Origin: Turnera subulata
Lineage: Eukaryota; Streptophyta; Magnoliopsida; Malpighiales; Passifloraceae
Direction of reading: 5' to 3'
Length of the DNA: 64,000 nucleotides
Assembly (NCBI GenBank): GCA_028386065.3
Contig: JAKUCV010002005.1
Span: forward strand, 1 to 64,000
Part shown: positions 8,875 through 19,358 of the stretch, piece by piece
How positions within the stretch are numbered: the first letter of the stretch is position 1
How the letters are laid out: each line of letters opens with the position of its first letter
Made by a program: the position numbers and the translations under genes
Notes under the pieces: model-generated
Database searches by the model: none
What the model saw: the letters and a program-made list of their open reading frames with translations, nothing else
What the model was told of the DNA's origin: nothing

Positions 8875-10247
8875 TGTTACAACAGGTGCCCTACGCTAGA
8901 GGGGGGGTGAATAGCGTTTTTCGAACAAATTCAAAAACTTGCAGGAAATGAATGCGGAATTGAAAGAATAAGGACACACCAAAATTTATACTGGTTCACA
9001 CACACAACTTGTGTGGCTAATCCAGTCCTCCGAGAGACTCTCTCGAAGATTTCACTATCTAGGTTAAGCTTCCAGGTGCTTAACAAACTATATACAAACC
9101 TAGAGCTCGAGTCACACGAAACTCTACTTGCTTGAAGATACCTCACTTCAAGACTTCTCTTAAGGAAAGAAAACACTCTTCCTATGAGTTGCTACAAGGG
9201 AACAATCCTCCCTTAAGGTGTATGACAACACTCAAAATCACTCAAACAAAAGCTCTCTCAAAAGAGTGGATATGAGTAACAAGTAAAGCTCTATAAAGGC
9301 AACTCTCAATTCTCAAGAATATTGGCTCATAAAAATATGTATGAATGTATAACAATGAATGCTTAAAATGTAGAGAGTTGATTGTTTAAACAGAGATGTA
9401 AATCCTCTATTTATATGTCTCAAAACATGTATGATCGTTATGGAATTAATCCAAAATACCTTTAGACAAAATAGTATGGGATGTTGAAAAAGGTGTCTGC
9501 TCAAAACTGCACAACATCGATGTTTCAACTTAGAACTTCGATGTTTGGCCAGTAAATTTGAATTATTGGACCAACGGTCATGAGAACATCGATGTTTACC
9601 AAAGGGAACATCGATGTTTTGCCAGTAAATATGAATTATTGAGTCCAACGGTCACTAGAACATCGATGTTTACTCACTGAACATCGATGTTCATTTGGTT
9701 CGGCAAAATCATTTTAAAGCTGATCATCATGGGAACATCGATGTTTACTTGAAGAACATCGATGTTCATTTGGTTCAGTGAAATCATTTTGAAAGAATCA
9801 TCATGAGAACATCGATGTTTGCTTTAAGAACATCGATGTTTACTTGAAGAACATCGATGGTGACTTGAAGAACATCGATGTTCATTTGGTTCTGTAAAAT
9901 AATTTTTGGTTCGGCGAAAATCAATTTAAAGACATCAATTGATGGAACATCGATGTCTCAATTTGGACATCGATGGTTTGCTGTTGCAAAACATTTTGCT
10001 ATTGAATGCATGAGTAAAATTTGATTTTGTTTTGAGTCAATGTCTCAGAGGTATTGAGTGTTTTACCCTTGTACATTTTTTGTTCCTAACTCTTCTTGCT
10101 TGTTACTTCAATTCTTGTGCTCTTTTCTCCTTAGACCTTTGCTCTTTGATTGATTTCTTTTTGCTTCAAGGTTGTCATCAAATGATTCATGCTTGGTTTG
10201 TCAATATCAAAACCCTGAAATGAGACAAGGTGGCATGAGTTCTAACA
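8875..10247 (-). repeat. 5' LTR of copia family I, 1373 bp
   Basis: On the minus strand it runs from TGTTAGAACTC (10247) to CTGTTGTAACA (8875) with TG...CA ends, and is repeated at 197-1552. The middle (about 9515-9980) holds ~14 copies of AACATCGATGTT. Confidence 0.8.
9515..9980. repeat. Array of the palindrome AACATCGATGTT in the right LTR
   Basis: About 14 exact or near-exact copies, in the same order as the homologous units of the left LTR. The array therefore predates insertion of this element. Confidence 0.85.
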
Positions 10248-12681
10248 TCGACGAGCCGCCAGATCTGACGAGCAGAGCCGCCTCGGTCCACCGTCTCTTT
10301 CCCTCGTGTTTCCTCTCCTCGCCGCCGCCGCGAGCGCCTGCAACCTTCTCCATCGCCGTCCTTCCCATGCGCAACAGCCAAGTCGCGGCCACCTGCAGCC
10401 ACCACCGCCTCCCCATCTGTCGCGACGCCGTCTCCTCCTCATCCGCGTCGCCTTGCTTGCACCTCACGCCGTCACCTGCTCGTCGCCGCCCTCACCGCTG
10501 CTGCTGCTCCTATGGTAAGCATGGGGTTGATGACCCGTTTGCGATGGACTTGACCCGGTTCCATGCAGGTCCTGGGTTGAGGGCCGGACTGCCCAGCTTG
10601 GGCTTGGTTATGGTCTGGGTTGGGTCAGTAAATGTTGGGCCAGGCTCGACTGTTCATGACCCAGTCCAAAATAAATAAAAAAAGTAAATAATAAAATAAA
10701 ATATGTATTTCTGGAAAAATAATATTAAGGTTTCTAAATATATTTTCTGGAAATAGATAATTACCCTGAAATATTATTTTTAAGAAATTGTGATATGATC
10801 GATATCTTTTAGAAAAAATTATATGGGAACTAATCTTGATATATATTACGGATATATTTCTGAATATATGTTTATATATATACATAATTCTATTATCATT
10901 GGAAAGTGGACAAAATGAATAATTTGACCAGATATAATTATAAATTTAGAAAATACATATAGTATATGGTTATGTTTTAGAAAATAAGATAATTACTTTT
11001 GACATACTAATATGATTTATATCATTTGCAGACCTATTATATTATTAATACTTTTAGAGAAAGATATATGTATTATGGAAATAAATTTTGAAAATTATTT
11101 TACCAATTACATATAATAATACCTTTGGAAATACATATATATGTTTTACTGGAAAAAAAATAAAATGATATCACTAACACTATTTTGAGAAGATGTAATT
11201 ATAATATGAAATTCCTTTGAAAAATTATTATAAGAGTAAATAATTTTAGAAAAGGGGTATACATGCTATGAAATATTTTGGAAATAAATATGGTATTGTA
11301 TATTCTGGGGAATATTTCACTAAGTATATATAATAATACCTTTTTGAAAAATAAAATAATAATATTTGGTAATTATATTTGGCAAGTATAATAATAATGA
11401 AGGTGATGACGTATAACCGAGGGGGGGTTTAATTTACAATTTATGGCATCATAGCATAACAATTATGTGCATTTATGTGAGCATGTTGTTTTGTTGTATA
11501 GGTTTTGGTATCGGCCAGTTTCCGACGAGCCGGCTTTGGACCGATTATTGTCTTCAGAGTTGAATAATCGGCTAAGGTGAGGATGGATTTCCTTCAATAT
11601 GTACCTATATTACTCGGTTGTTGTGTTTGATGATTGTTGCACTGTTGAGTGTTGTATTTGCTCTGGTTTGTTTCGGGATTTTTATCCCCGTGCCTTGATT
11701 GATTTTTAGATGTTTATCCTCATGATTTGATTTTGGGATGTTTATCCCCGTGAATTGAGTTTTTTTGGATGTTTATCTTTGTGTCTTTTTGGTATAAAGA
11801 ATAATGGATTAGATAATAAAATGTGATAAGGATGTCGATCCTCGGTTTTAGATTGGGATGTCTATCCCGGTGTTTTAGTTAGGGATGATGATCCCTGAGA
11901 TTTGGTTTTTGGATGATGATGATATAATTGTCACGTGGTAAGTAGAGGTACGACCAGATGGTTTGAGACTGTTTTGTGGTGGCCATGATCTGGGTTACTT
12001 GTGATGGGCATGTTGATGCCGGTTTGATTGGGATGTTGATCCCTGAGTTTGTTATTGGGATGTTGATCCCGGGTTCTTTTTGATCTGGCACCAGGAATAG
12101 GTTGATAACCTGGTACGACCCTAGCTTATCCGTGACAGGGCCTGGAAAGATAAAATTGGAAAATTGGATTTGGGTCGTGTCTTTTGGATTGGTGTGTTTG
12201 GCTGTTGTGCCTGTATTCGACCTTGAGTATTTTATAGTGTTGCATATCGATTGTCTATCCATGGTTGGTGGGCACTTCGGACTCACCCCTCACCTGCGGG
12301 CTTTCATCCCGTAGGTTGAGTTATTTGTGGTTCAGGTATGATGCATTCCAGACAGGTTGCGGCGTTATCCCTTGGACAGGACTCGGATCCATTAGTTTGC
12401 ATCAGTGTCGCATATAGTGTCTTTGTGAGTTTTAAAAGTCTTCCGTTGTGCTGATTATTGTTATTGTTGGGCCTTGGGCCGGTTGTGATGTTATTGATGT
12501 TCCCGAGATTGGATGACGGTTTTTATGTTGGGTCAAAGGGTCGGATTTCTGATGTTTATATTTTGGGCTATTGAGCTACATTTTCTGTTGTATACACTAT
12601 ATGCTGGGCTTTGTTTGGTCGGGTCATTACAGTTTCGGCACGTGTTTACTATGTACGGTAAATACGGGTCGGGGCGTTTCA
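10248..12681 (+). repeat. 5' LTR (3' portion) of the gypsy-type element
   Basis: Nearly collinear with 18153-20670. It contains a GC-rich, exon-like stretch (10250-10515), an AT-rich 0.75 kb block (10680-11440), and an array of GGGATG-NNN-ATCCC dyads (11670-12075). It ends in GGTCGGGGCGTTTCA. I find no genuine coding sequence in it; the short open frames are not conserved between copies. Confidence 0.75.
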
Positions 12682-12931
12682 TTTTTGGTAGCGCAGCGGG
12701 CGGTAGGTCCTTGGGTGATTGTTTTGCTTATTTGTTGTGCATAGCTCGCTCCATATGTTTATTATTTTGTATTTATATCATTTATTTAGTACATGATGGA
12801 TCCAGTCGAGGGACGCCAGCTTGCCACAGAACATTCACATAAGAAGTAATTGATGCCATAAATATGCAGAAACATAAATATTATTAATATTACTAATATT
12901 ATTATTACATTGATATTATTATAAAAATTAT
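12682..12931 (+). other. Internal 5' region of the gypsy element: primer-site-like sequence and short leader
   Basis: TTTTTGGTAGCGCAGC directly after the LTR end loosely resembles the TGGTATCAGAGC primer site. A short ATG-initiated remnant near 12796 follows, but gag is missing. The AT-rich end, on the minus strand, is the 3' flank of ORF2 copy B. Confidence 0.4.
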
Positions 12932-13615
12932 TCATCTTCTTGGTACAACGTTGACCCTGAAGCTATTGGGGTCATTGTTAATGTTCACCCTGATGCTATC
13001 GTTCCACGAGAACCACATGTCGCCCGTGTTGTTCTGACCAGGAAGCTCGAACCGGTTTGCTGGAGGGAACCGAAGTGGGATGACACCGTGATCGTCTTTA
13101 GGCTGCCACTGGGTCTCCCTGAGAAGGACCATGTTGGGCTTGTATTGGTTCTTCAGGTCCCTCATGGCACGCGAGAACTCTTGGGAATGCCTACCGATTC
13201 CTCTGCAGTTCCACACCAGTAGTCGGGCCTTCGGCCAAGTTGGGGGTAATCCAGTTGCTCTGGGCATGCTCTGGGCAGTCATCGAGAGCTGGTAGTAGGT
13301 GCCTTGGTCCAGGAAATGGCAAGTGGGCTCTAGGTTGAATTCCTGAAGTCTTTCAAAAATGAAAAACATGACGGAATTGGCCGAGCCATAGAAGGAGGTC
13401 CTCAGAGTGCTTTGATCCTCTAGGAAGAACGTCCCTTCCATGGGAGTGATGGAAAACCTGGAGGAGTAGAGTTCGTCGACGAAGACCAGGCGAGGCATCC
13501 TGCCGAGCTCGTTCGGTAGTTCCTCTGGACGTTCGTTGATTAGGCTGTAGGCTAACCGGTTTCTTCTGCCTAGGGAGGAACCTTCGACAAAGAAGACAGA
13601 CGATGGAGCATGCAT
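12932..13615 (-). CDS. Cassette ORF2, copy B: intact 227-aa protein, unknown N-terminal domain fused to half an EEP-type fold
   Basis: Starts MHAPSSVFFVEG and ends NVVPRR. Residues 1-125 form a conserved domain I do not recognise (motifs LGRRNRLAYS, EELPNELGRMPRLVFVDELY, TPME, FFLED). Residues about 131-225 resemble the first half of the endonuclease/exonuclease/phosphatase domain of plant LINEs: LLVWNCRG at 132-139 with the conserved Asn, LLRETQ near 164-169 with the metal-binding Glu, and MWFSW at 200-204. The later DxN and SDH catalytic motifs are absent, so nuclease activity is doubtful. By my count it differs from the 62703-63386 copy at ~46 residues with no gap. It is antisense to its host element and downstream of ORF1 (14714-15079). 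Confidence 0.75.
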   Translation of the reverse strand: MHAPSSVFFVEGSSLGRRNRLAYSLINERPEELPNELGRMPRLVFVDELYSSRFSITPMEGTFFLEDQSTLRTSFYGSANSVMFFIFERLQEFNLEPTCHFLDQGTYYQLSMTAQSMPRATGLPPTWPKARLLVWNCRGIGRHSQEFSRAMRDLKNQYKPNMVLLRETQWQPKDDHGVIPLRFPPANRFELPGQNNTGDMWFSWNDSIRVNINNDPNSFRVNVVPRR

Positions 13616-13722
13616 GTTGTCTCGACGCGTTGTCTTTTCCTTTTTCCTGAACGTTGTGTTTTGTTTGCCTGAGCGTTTTGTTGTCTTTTGGATGCTTTGT
13701 GGTTTTTGCTTTCCGTTGTTTT

Positions 13723-14030
13723 GCCTTTTATAGAAAAATGTTTACCTGTTTTTCAAAGTATAGACCCCACCTGTTCCGGAAAAGAAAAAGAAAAAGAGAA
13801 GAAAAAAAAGAAAAGAAGAACAAGGAAATAGAAAAGAAAAGAAGAAAAAAATAATAATAATAAAGTAAAAAAAGGTAGAGAAAAAAAAAGAAAGGCAAGA
13901 AAAAAGAGAAAAAGAAAAAGAAAATAAAAATAAAATATTTTCCGGGGATAGGAAAAGTAGATTCTTTTCACAAAACTCCAAACCGTTTTCATTCTTCAAG
14001 GTGTTGCTTTTTGAAAATTTTGCCGTTGCC
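13723..14030 (-). promoter_or_regulatory. Candidate promoter of ORF2 copy B
   Basis: A TATA box (TATAAAAGGC on the minus strand) at 13723-13732 lies ~117 bp before the ATG at 13615. The conserved upstream block is at 13963-14030 (TTTTCACAAAACTCC and CTTCAAGG on the plus strand). The two are separated by a ~165-bp purine-rich tract (13780-13945) absent from the other copies. Confidence 0.5.
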
Positions 14031-14713
14031 TCATTTATTGCTTCATCACTTTATACGTTTTTCGGGCTACAAACGCAAGTGTTTTTCAGCTCGTTTTCAT
14101 CATACCTTTTTCCTTCACGTTTGGTTACCTTGCTTTATTCTTTTTATGACTTTTTCCTGCATCTTTTGTCACATGCATCCGTGATCGTTGTGGCTAGATT
14201 GATGGGACCATACCTCGGGTAGAGTGCATGTGCGACAAGGTTGCACCTGTTTGGACATCATGGAGGGATACGATGTCTGGAAGACGTTTTTGGCTTGTGG
14301 ACAAGTGGATGCCGTTTCTTTCGAGGGACACAGGACGTTCTCGTAATCATCACCTTGCGAGTTAACGGACGTCTTTTTCACGAGGGAAACCGACGTCACC
14401 GTTAGTTGTGCATGTCACGTTTCTCAGGATCGAGGATGTTTACGACCGATATGAGCGCTGATCATGAAAAACAAGTTTTGTTTTGTTTTTAATTTCTTTA
14501 TGTTGATTTTACTTCCTTTTATTGGTTCTGTTTTTAACATCTTTATGTTTGATCTTATTTTTCCTTCTTGATGGTTTTGTTTTGCTTTAAAATATTTTGC
14601 CTTTCTGTTTAACATGAGATTTCGTAACATAAGAGTTTTGATTTAAAAAGAAAGCTTGTTTTATTTATTTCATAACGGTTTTACAACGGAGAAGAAGTAC
14701 TCTATGGAGCTAC
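14031..14713. other. Spacer between ORF1 and ORF2 of cassette copy B
   Basis: No conserved reading frame. A TGACGTC bZIP-type site lies near 14392-14398 on the minus strand, matching in kind the TGACGTCA in the copy A spacer. Confidence 0.35.
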
Positions 14714-15079
14714 TTACTTCTCTAGGTCTTTTACAAGCTTTTGGATGTTTTTCACGGGAGGAAAGAGTTTCGCACACGCCTGTTCTATCTGCATCACCGC
14801 CGAGCTGACCTTCCTCAGTGAGACGTTCAGCTGCGATAGTGTCTGCAGTGGAGTGCTGCTTTCAGCCGTTGCTTTGCCCTTCTGATCTTCAGCTTTCTTG
14901 TTGGCAAGCTTCTTTCGCTGTCTTGGGGAGACCACCATATCTTCCTTCAGGCTGATGGTGTTTGTTTTGAACCGCTTCTTGGGAGGTTGTTTATCGAAAC
15001 TTGTTGGGAAAGCAGTACCACCGATATAGCTGTTATCCTCGGAGTCTGAGGTGGTTCTTGTTCTCAGTGGAGAGTCCAT
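14714..15079 (-). CDS. Cassette ORF1, copy B: small basic coiled-coil protein
   Basis: 121 aa starting MDSPLRTRTTSDSED. It has the same architecture as 2739-3122: conserved 14-residue N-terminus, a basic middle (KKRFKT, RQRKKLANKK), then a helical tail (LQTLSQLNVSLRKVSSAVMQIE ... DLEK). Identity is high at both ends and low in the middle, which suggests selection on the ends. It lies 1.1 kb upstream of ORF2 copy B on the same strand, just inside the polypurine end of the host gypsy element and antisense to it. Function unknown. Confidence 0.65.
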   Translation of the reverse strand: MDSPLRTRTTSDSEDNSYIGGTAFPTSFDKQPPKKRFKTNTISLKEDMVVSPRQRKKLANKKAEDQKGKATAESSTPLQTLSQLNVSLRKVSSAVMQIEQACAKLFPPVKNIQKLVKDLEK

Positions 15080-15264
15080 GACTATGTGTGAGTTTGCCAG
15101 TCATGAGGTTCGGTTCTTTTAGAGGATGAGGTGTCGCTTAAGGGTATAAGCGGTATCTCGCATTGAATTTGGACAGCTGGTACAGTATACATGAAGCTTA
15201 TCGTGGTAGGACCCACGGATAAGACGGAATTTCGAGGACGAAATTCTTTTTAAGGTGGGTAGAC
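15080..15264 (+). other. 3' internal end and polypurine tract of the gypsy element
   Basis: Contains GAATTTCGAGGACGAAATTC followed by TTTTTAAGGTGGGTAGAC immediately before the LTR, as in Tekay/Del chromoviruses. Confidence 0.65.
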
Positions 15265-16064
15265 TGTAACAGCCCGGGTAAAATTTTGGTATTTTTGCCG
15301 GGACTGTAAAAGTCGTTATATAGTGATTTACCTTTGAATTTAATCTTGGGTAATTAATTCAAGGTAAATCGGGCACTGTTTTTCGAAATCGAGGTTTTTC
15401 CCGCGCTCGGCATTTTTCGATGGATTTTTCGGACCTAAGTTGGTATTTTTTGGGTCCCGGAATCCTCAGAAAAATCACACTGGAAAATAACTAAGGAGGT
15501 GTATCAGTTATTTTCTGGTCCGGACGGTACACGACTTACCTGCATGATTGAGTTGTACAACTTCCTTTTCCCCTGTGTCTCTCGTGATTGCCTTTTCCTG
15601 TGAAGCTCGTACTTCACCCCTATATCCTATCCTCTTCCCTGCAAACACACAAATAACCAGTGCTGCATCATCTCTTCTTCTTCAAATCTGCAACCCAAGC
15701 TCGCTCACCCGTCCTGCAACTCAAACACCTAAAACCCATAAAAAGAAAAAGAGTGAAGGATGAAACCAGAGGGAAAATAAAAGAGGAAAAAAAAAAAGAT
15801 AAGAAGAAGAAAACATAAAAGAAAAAGAGAGAAAAATCAGGAAAAAAGAAGAGAGGAAAAAAAAACAGAAAAAGAGGGAGAGGAAGAGCTGCCGCCGGCC
15901 GCCACCACCAGTCACCTCCACCATGACCATCCACCACCTTCTCTTCTTCCCTTCCCTCGCTCGCAGCCGCCGTCGACGACCAGGACGCGTCGCCGCCTTT
16001 CCCTGTCTCCAGTGACGCTGCCCAACGACCGCCCTTCTCTCTTCCTCGCCGTCCCGTGGAGACC

Positions 16065-18146
16065 TGTAACAGCCCGGGAAAAAATTTGGTATTTTACCGG
16101 GATTGTTAAAGTATTTTTACAGTGATTTACCGAATGAATTAATCTTGGGTAATTAATTCAAGGTAAATTGAGCGTCGTTTTTCGTAACCGAGGTTTTTCC
16201 CGCGCTCGGGATTTTTCCGTGGATTTTACGAACCAAAGTTTGTATTTTTAGGGTCTCGGAATCCTCTGAAAAATCAAACTGGAAAATAACTAAGGGGGTA
16301 TGTAGTTATTTTCTGGTCCGGTCTGGACTCGCCCCAAATGCAGCCAAACCTGCATAATTGAGGCAACTATGTAGGCGGCTGATACACGGCTATAAAAGAG
16401 GCAGAGGAGAAGAGAAAAAGAGAAGAAGAAAAGAGGAAGAAAGTAGAGAGAAAAAGAGAGGAAAAGAAAAAAAAAAGAGAGAAAAAAGAGAGAAAAAAAA
16501 GAAAAGAAAAGAAGAAGAAAAAAAAACAGAAAGGAAAAAAAAGAAAGAAAAAAAAGAAAAAACGAAAAAAGATAAATAATACATAAAATGGAAAAAAGAA
16601 AAGAAAGAAAAAAAAAAGGAAACCCGAGTGAACAGTAGCCACCCTCGGGTCACTGTGCACGCCGACGAGATCCACGCCGCCGTTCGCTGCACCGCCGCCA
16701 CCTTGGTCTTCCCCTCGACGTTGCGACCTCAACCCCGTTGCCCCCGAGTTCTTCTGCCGCCGGACGCTCCTGCACGAGCCGTTGACCCTTGAGCAGACCC
16801 GCGGATCCATTTCTCCTTTGCTCTGCTCAGCATCCTGCCGTAGCCGTGCCGATTTTCCACCGTCTATGGAGTCCACGCCTCACGCCGCGCCTCGTGACAC
16901 CTTCCCCGCGCTGCGTCGTTCCGCCGGCCGCCGTTGCTAGGTTATGATATCGGGCAGTTTTCCGAGGAGCCGGCTTTGGACCGGTCATTGTCTTCAGAGT
17001 TGAGTAATCGGCTAAGGTGAGGATGGATTTCCTTCAATATGTGCCTTGTATTACTCAATTGTTGTGTTTGATGATTGTTGCATTGTTGATTGTTGCATTT
17101 GCTGTGGTGTGATTCGGGATGTTTATCCCAGTGCCTTGATTGTTTTTGGGATGTTTATCCCCGTGTATCGAGTTTTGGCATGTTTGTCCCTGTGTCTTTT
17201 TGGTATAAAGAATAATGGATATAATAATAAAATGTGATAAGGATGTTGATCCTTGGTCTTGGATTGGGATGTCTATCTCGGTATTTTGGCTAGGGATGTT
17301 GATCGCTGAGATTCGGATTTGGATAATGATGATATAATTGTCACGTGGTAAGTAGTGGTACGACTCGATGGTTTAAGACTGTTTTGTGGTGGCCATGATC
17401 TGGGTTACTTGTGATAAGCATGTCTATATTTGGGATGTCTATCCCGTGATTATATTTGGGATGTCTATCCCTGGGTTCTATTTTGGGATGTCGATCCCTG
17501 GGCTCTCATGGTTTTGATCTAGCATCCGAAATATGTTGAGAACCAGGTCTGACCCTAGCTTATCCGTGACAGGGCCCGGAAAGATAAAATTGGATCTTGG
17601 ATTTTTATTTAAGTCTTTTTGGTCTTGGACCAGTTTTGGGTCGAGTCTTTGGGTTTGGTATATTTTGACTGTTATACTGTTTTCGACCTTGAGTAATTTA
17701 TAGTGTTGCATATTGATCGTCTATCCATGGTTGGTGGGCACTTCGGACTCACCCCTCACCTGCGGGCTTTCATCCCGTAGGTTGAGTTATTTGTGGTTCA
17801 GGTATCTTGCATTCCAGACAGGCTACGGTGTTATCCCTTGGACAGGACTCGGACCCATTAGTTTAAATCTGTGTCGCGTACAGTGTCTTTGTGAGTTTTA
17901 AAAGTCTTCCGCTGTGCTGATTATTGCTTTTGTTGGGCCTTGGGCCGGTTGTGATGTCATTGATGTTACCGTGAATTGATGACGGTTTTTATGTTGGGCC
18001 GAAGGGACAGATTTCTGATTTTTTTATTTTGGGCTGTTAAGCTAGAGTTTCTGTTGTATACACTGTATGGTGGGCTTGTTTGGTCGGGTCATTACAGTTC
18101 CGGCATGTGTTTACTGTGTACGGTAAATATGGGTCGGGGCACTTCA
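16065..18146 (+). mobile_element. Solo LTR, gypsy type, 2082 bp, TSD AGACC
   Basis: It begins TGTAACAGCCCGGG, ends GGGGCACTTCA, and is flanked by the 5-bp duplication AGACC (16060-16064 and 18147-18151). It belongs to the same family as its host LTR but lacks the ~1.2 kb GC-rich plus AT-rich segment. It has a ~220-bp purine tract (about 16395-16620) and its own GGGAT dyad array (about 17115-17500). Confidence 0.85.
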
Positions 18147-19322
18147 AGACCAGTCGACGAGCCGCCAGATCTGACGAGCAGAGCTGCCCGAGTCCACCGT
18201 TTCTTTTCCTCGCGTTTCCACTCCTCGCCGCCGCCGCGAGCGCCTGCAACCATCTCCGTCGCCGTCCATCTCACGCGCGACAGCTAAGTCTCGGCCACCT
18301 GCAGCCACCACCGCCTCCCCTTCTGCCGCGACGCCGTCTCCTCCTCATCCGCGTCGCCTTGCTCGCACCTCACGTCGTCACCTGCTCGTTGCCGCCCTCA
18401 CCGCCGCTGCTGCTCCTGTGGTAAGCATGAGTTGACGACCCGTTTGCGATGGACTTGATCCGGTTCCATGCGGGTCCTGGGTTGAGGGCTGGACTGCCCA
18501 ACTTGGGCTTGGTTATGGTCTGGGTTGGGTCAGTGAATGTTGGGCCAGGCTCGACTGTTCATGACCCAGTCCAAAATAAATAAAAAAAAGTAAATAATAA
18601 AATAAAATATGTATTTTCGGAAAAAAAATATTAAGGTTTATAAATATATTTTCTGGAAAAAATAATTACCCTGAAATATTATTTTTAAAAAATTGTGATA
18701 TGATCTATATCTTTTAGAAAAAATTATATGGTAACTAATCTTGATATATATTACGGATATGTTTCTGAATATATGTTTATATATATATACATAATTCTAT
18801 TATCTTTGGAAAGTGGACAAAATGAATAATTTGACCAGATGTAATTATAAATTTAGAAAATACATATAGTATATGGTTATGTTTTAGAAAATAAGATAAT
18901 TACTTTTGACATGCTAATATGATTTATATCATTTGCAGACCTATTATATTATTAATACTTTTAGAGAAAGAGATATGTATTATGGAAATAAATTTTGAAA
19001 ATTATTTTACCAATTACATATAATAATACCTTTGGAAATACATATATATGTTTTACTGGAAAAAAAATAAAATGATATCACTAACATTATTTTGAGAAGA
19101 TGTAATTATAATATAAAATTTCTTTGAAAAATTATTATAAGAGTAAATAATTTTAGAAAAGGGGTATACATGCTATGAAATATTTTGGAAATAAATATGG
19201 TATTGTATATTCTGGGGAATATTTCACTAAGTATATAAAATAATACCTTTTTGAAAAATAAAATAATAGTATTTGGTAATTATATTTGGCAAGTATAATA
19301 ATAATGGAGATGATGACGTATA

Positions 19323-19325
<3 letters not shown>

Positions 19326-19357
<32 letters not shown>
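19326..19357 (+). repeat. Run of 32 G residues in the LTR
   Basis: After TAACC there are 32 consecutive G, then TGGGG. The collinear position in the other LTR copy (near 11420) has only 7-8 G. It is either a true homopolymer expansion or an assembly artefact. Confidence 0.8.

Positions 19358-19358
<1 letters not shown>

Larger units (their letters stand above)
197..10247 (-). mobile_element. Degenerate non-autonomous Ty1-copia-type element (family I), minus strand, carrying an antisense cassette
   Basis: Read on the minus strand the order is: 5' LTR (8875-10247), degenerate primer site, broken gag (8819 leftwards, split by a MULE), zinc knuckle, the protease motif WYLDSGCSKHM near 4920, then no integrase, RT or RNase H. 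In their place lies a plus-strand two-gene cassette (about 2440-4700). After that come a palindrome-rich spacer, a polypurine tract and the 3' LTR (197-1552). Such an element could move only with proteins supplied in trans. Its right end abuts an interrupted gypsy LTR at 10248, so it inserted into that LTR. The matching left flank is outside the window. Confidence 0.8.

Noticed and set aside
10172..10678. Pro/Ser/Arg-rich open frames in GC-rich blocks (10.2, 18.1, 24.4 and 46.7 kb)
   Set aside because: The frame is not preserved between collinear LTR copies. The blocks are non-coding leader sequence of the elements.
12682..12710. A tRNA gene at GGTAGCGCAGCGGGCGG
   Set aside because: It follows directly on an LTR end and has no cloverleaf. 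It is better read as an eroded primer site.
12932..13615. ORF2 as an ordinary 5' fragment of a LINE
   Set aside because: The same 227-aa length, stop position, N-terminal domain and promoter recur in diverged copies with mostly synonymous change. This does not fit random LINE truncation.
13742..13999. Long phenylalanine-rich or lysine/glutamate-rich open frames at 13.7-14.0, 15.7-15.9, 16.4-16.7 and 24.9-25.1 kb
   Set aside because: They are translations of purine/pyrimidine tracts in LTRs and spacers, with no conserved residues between paralogous copies.
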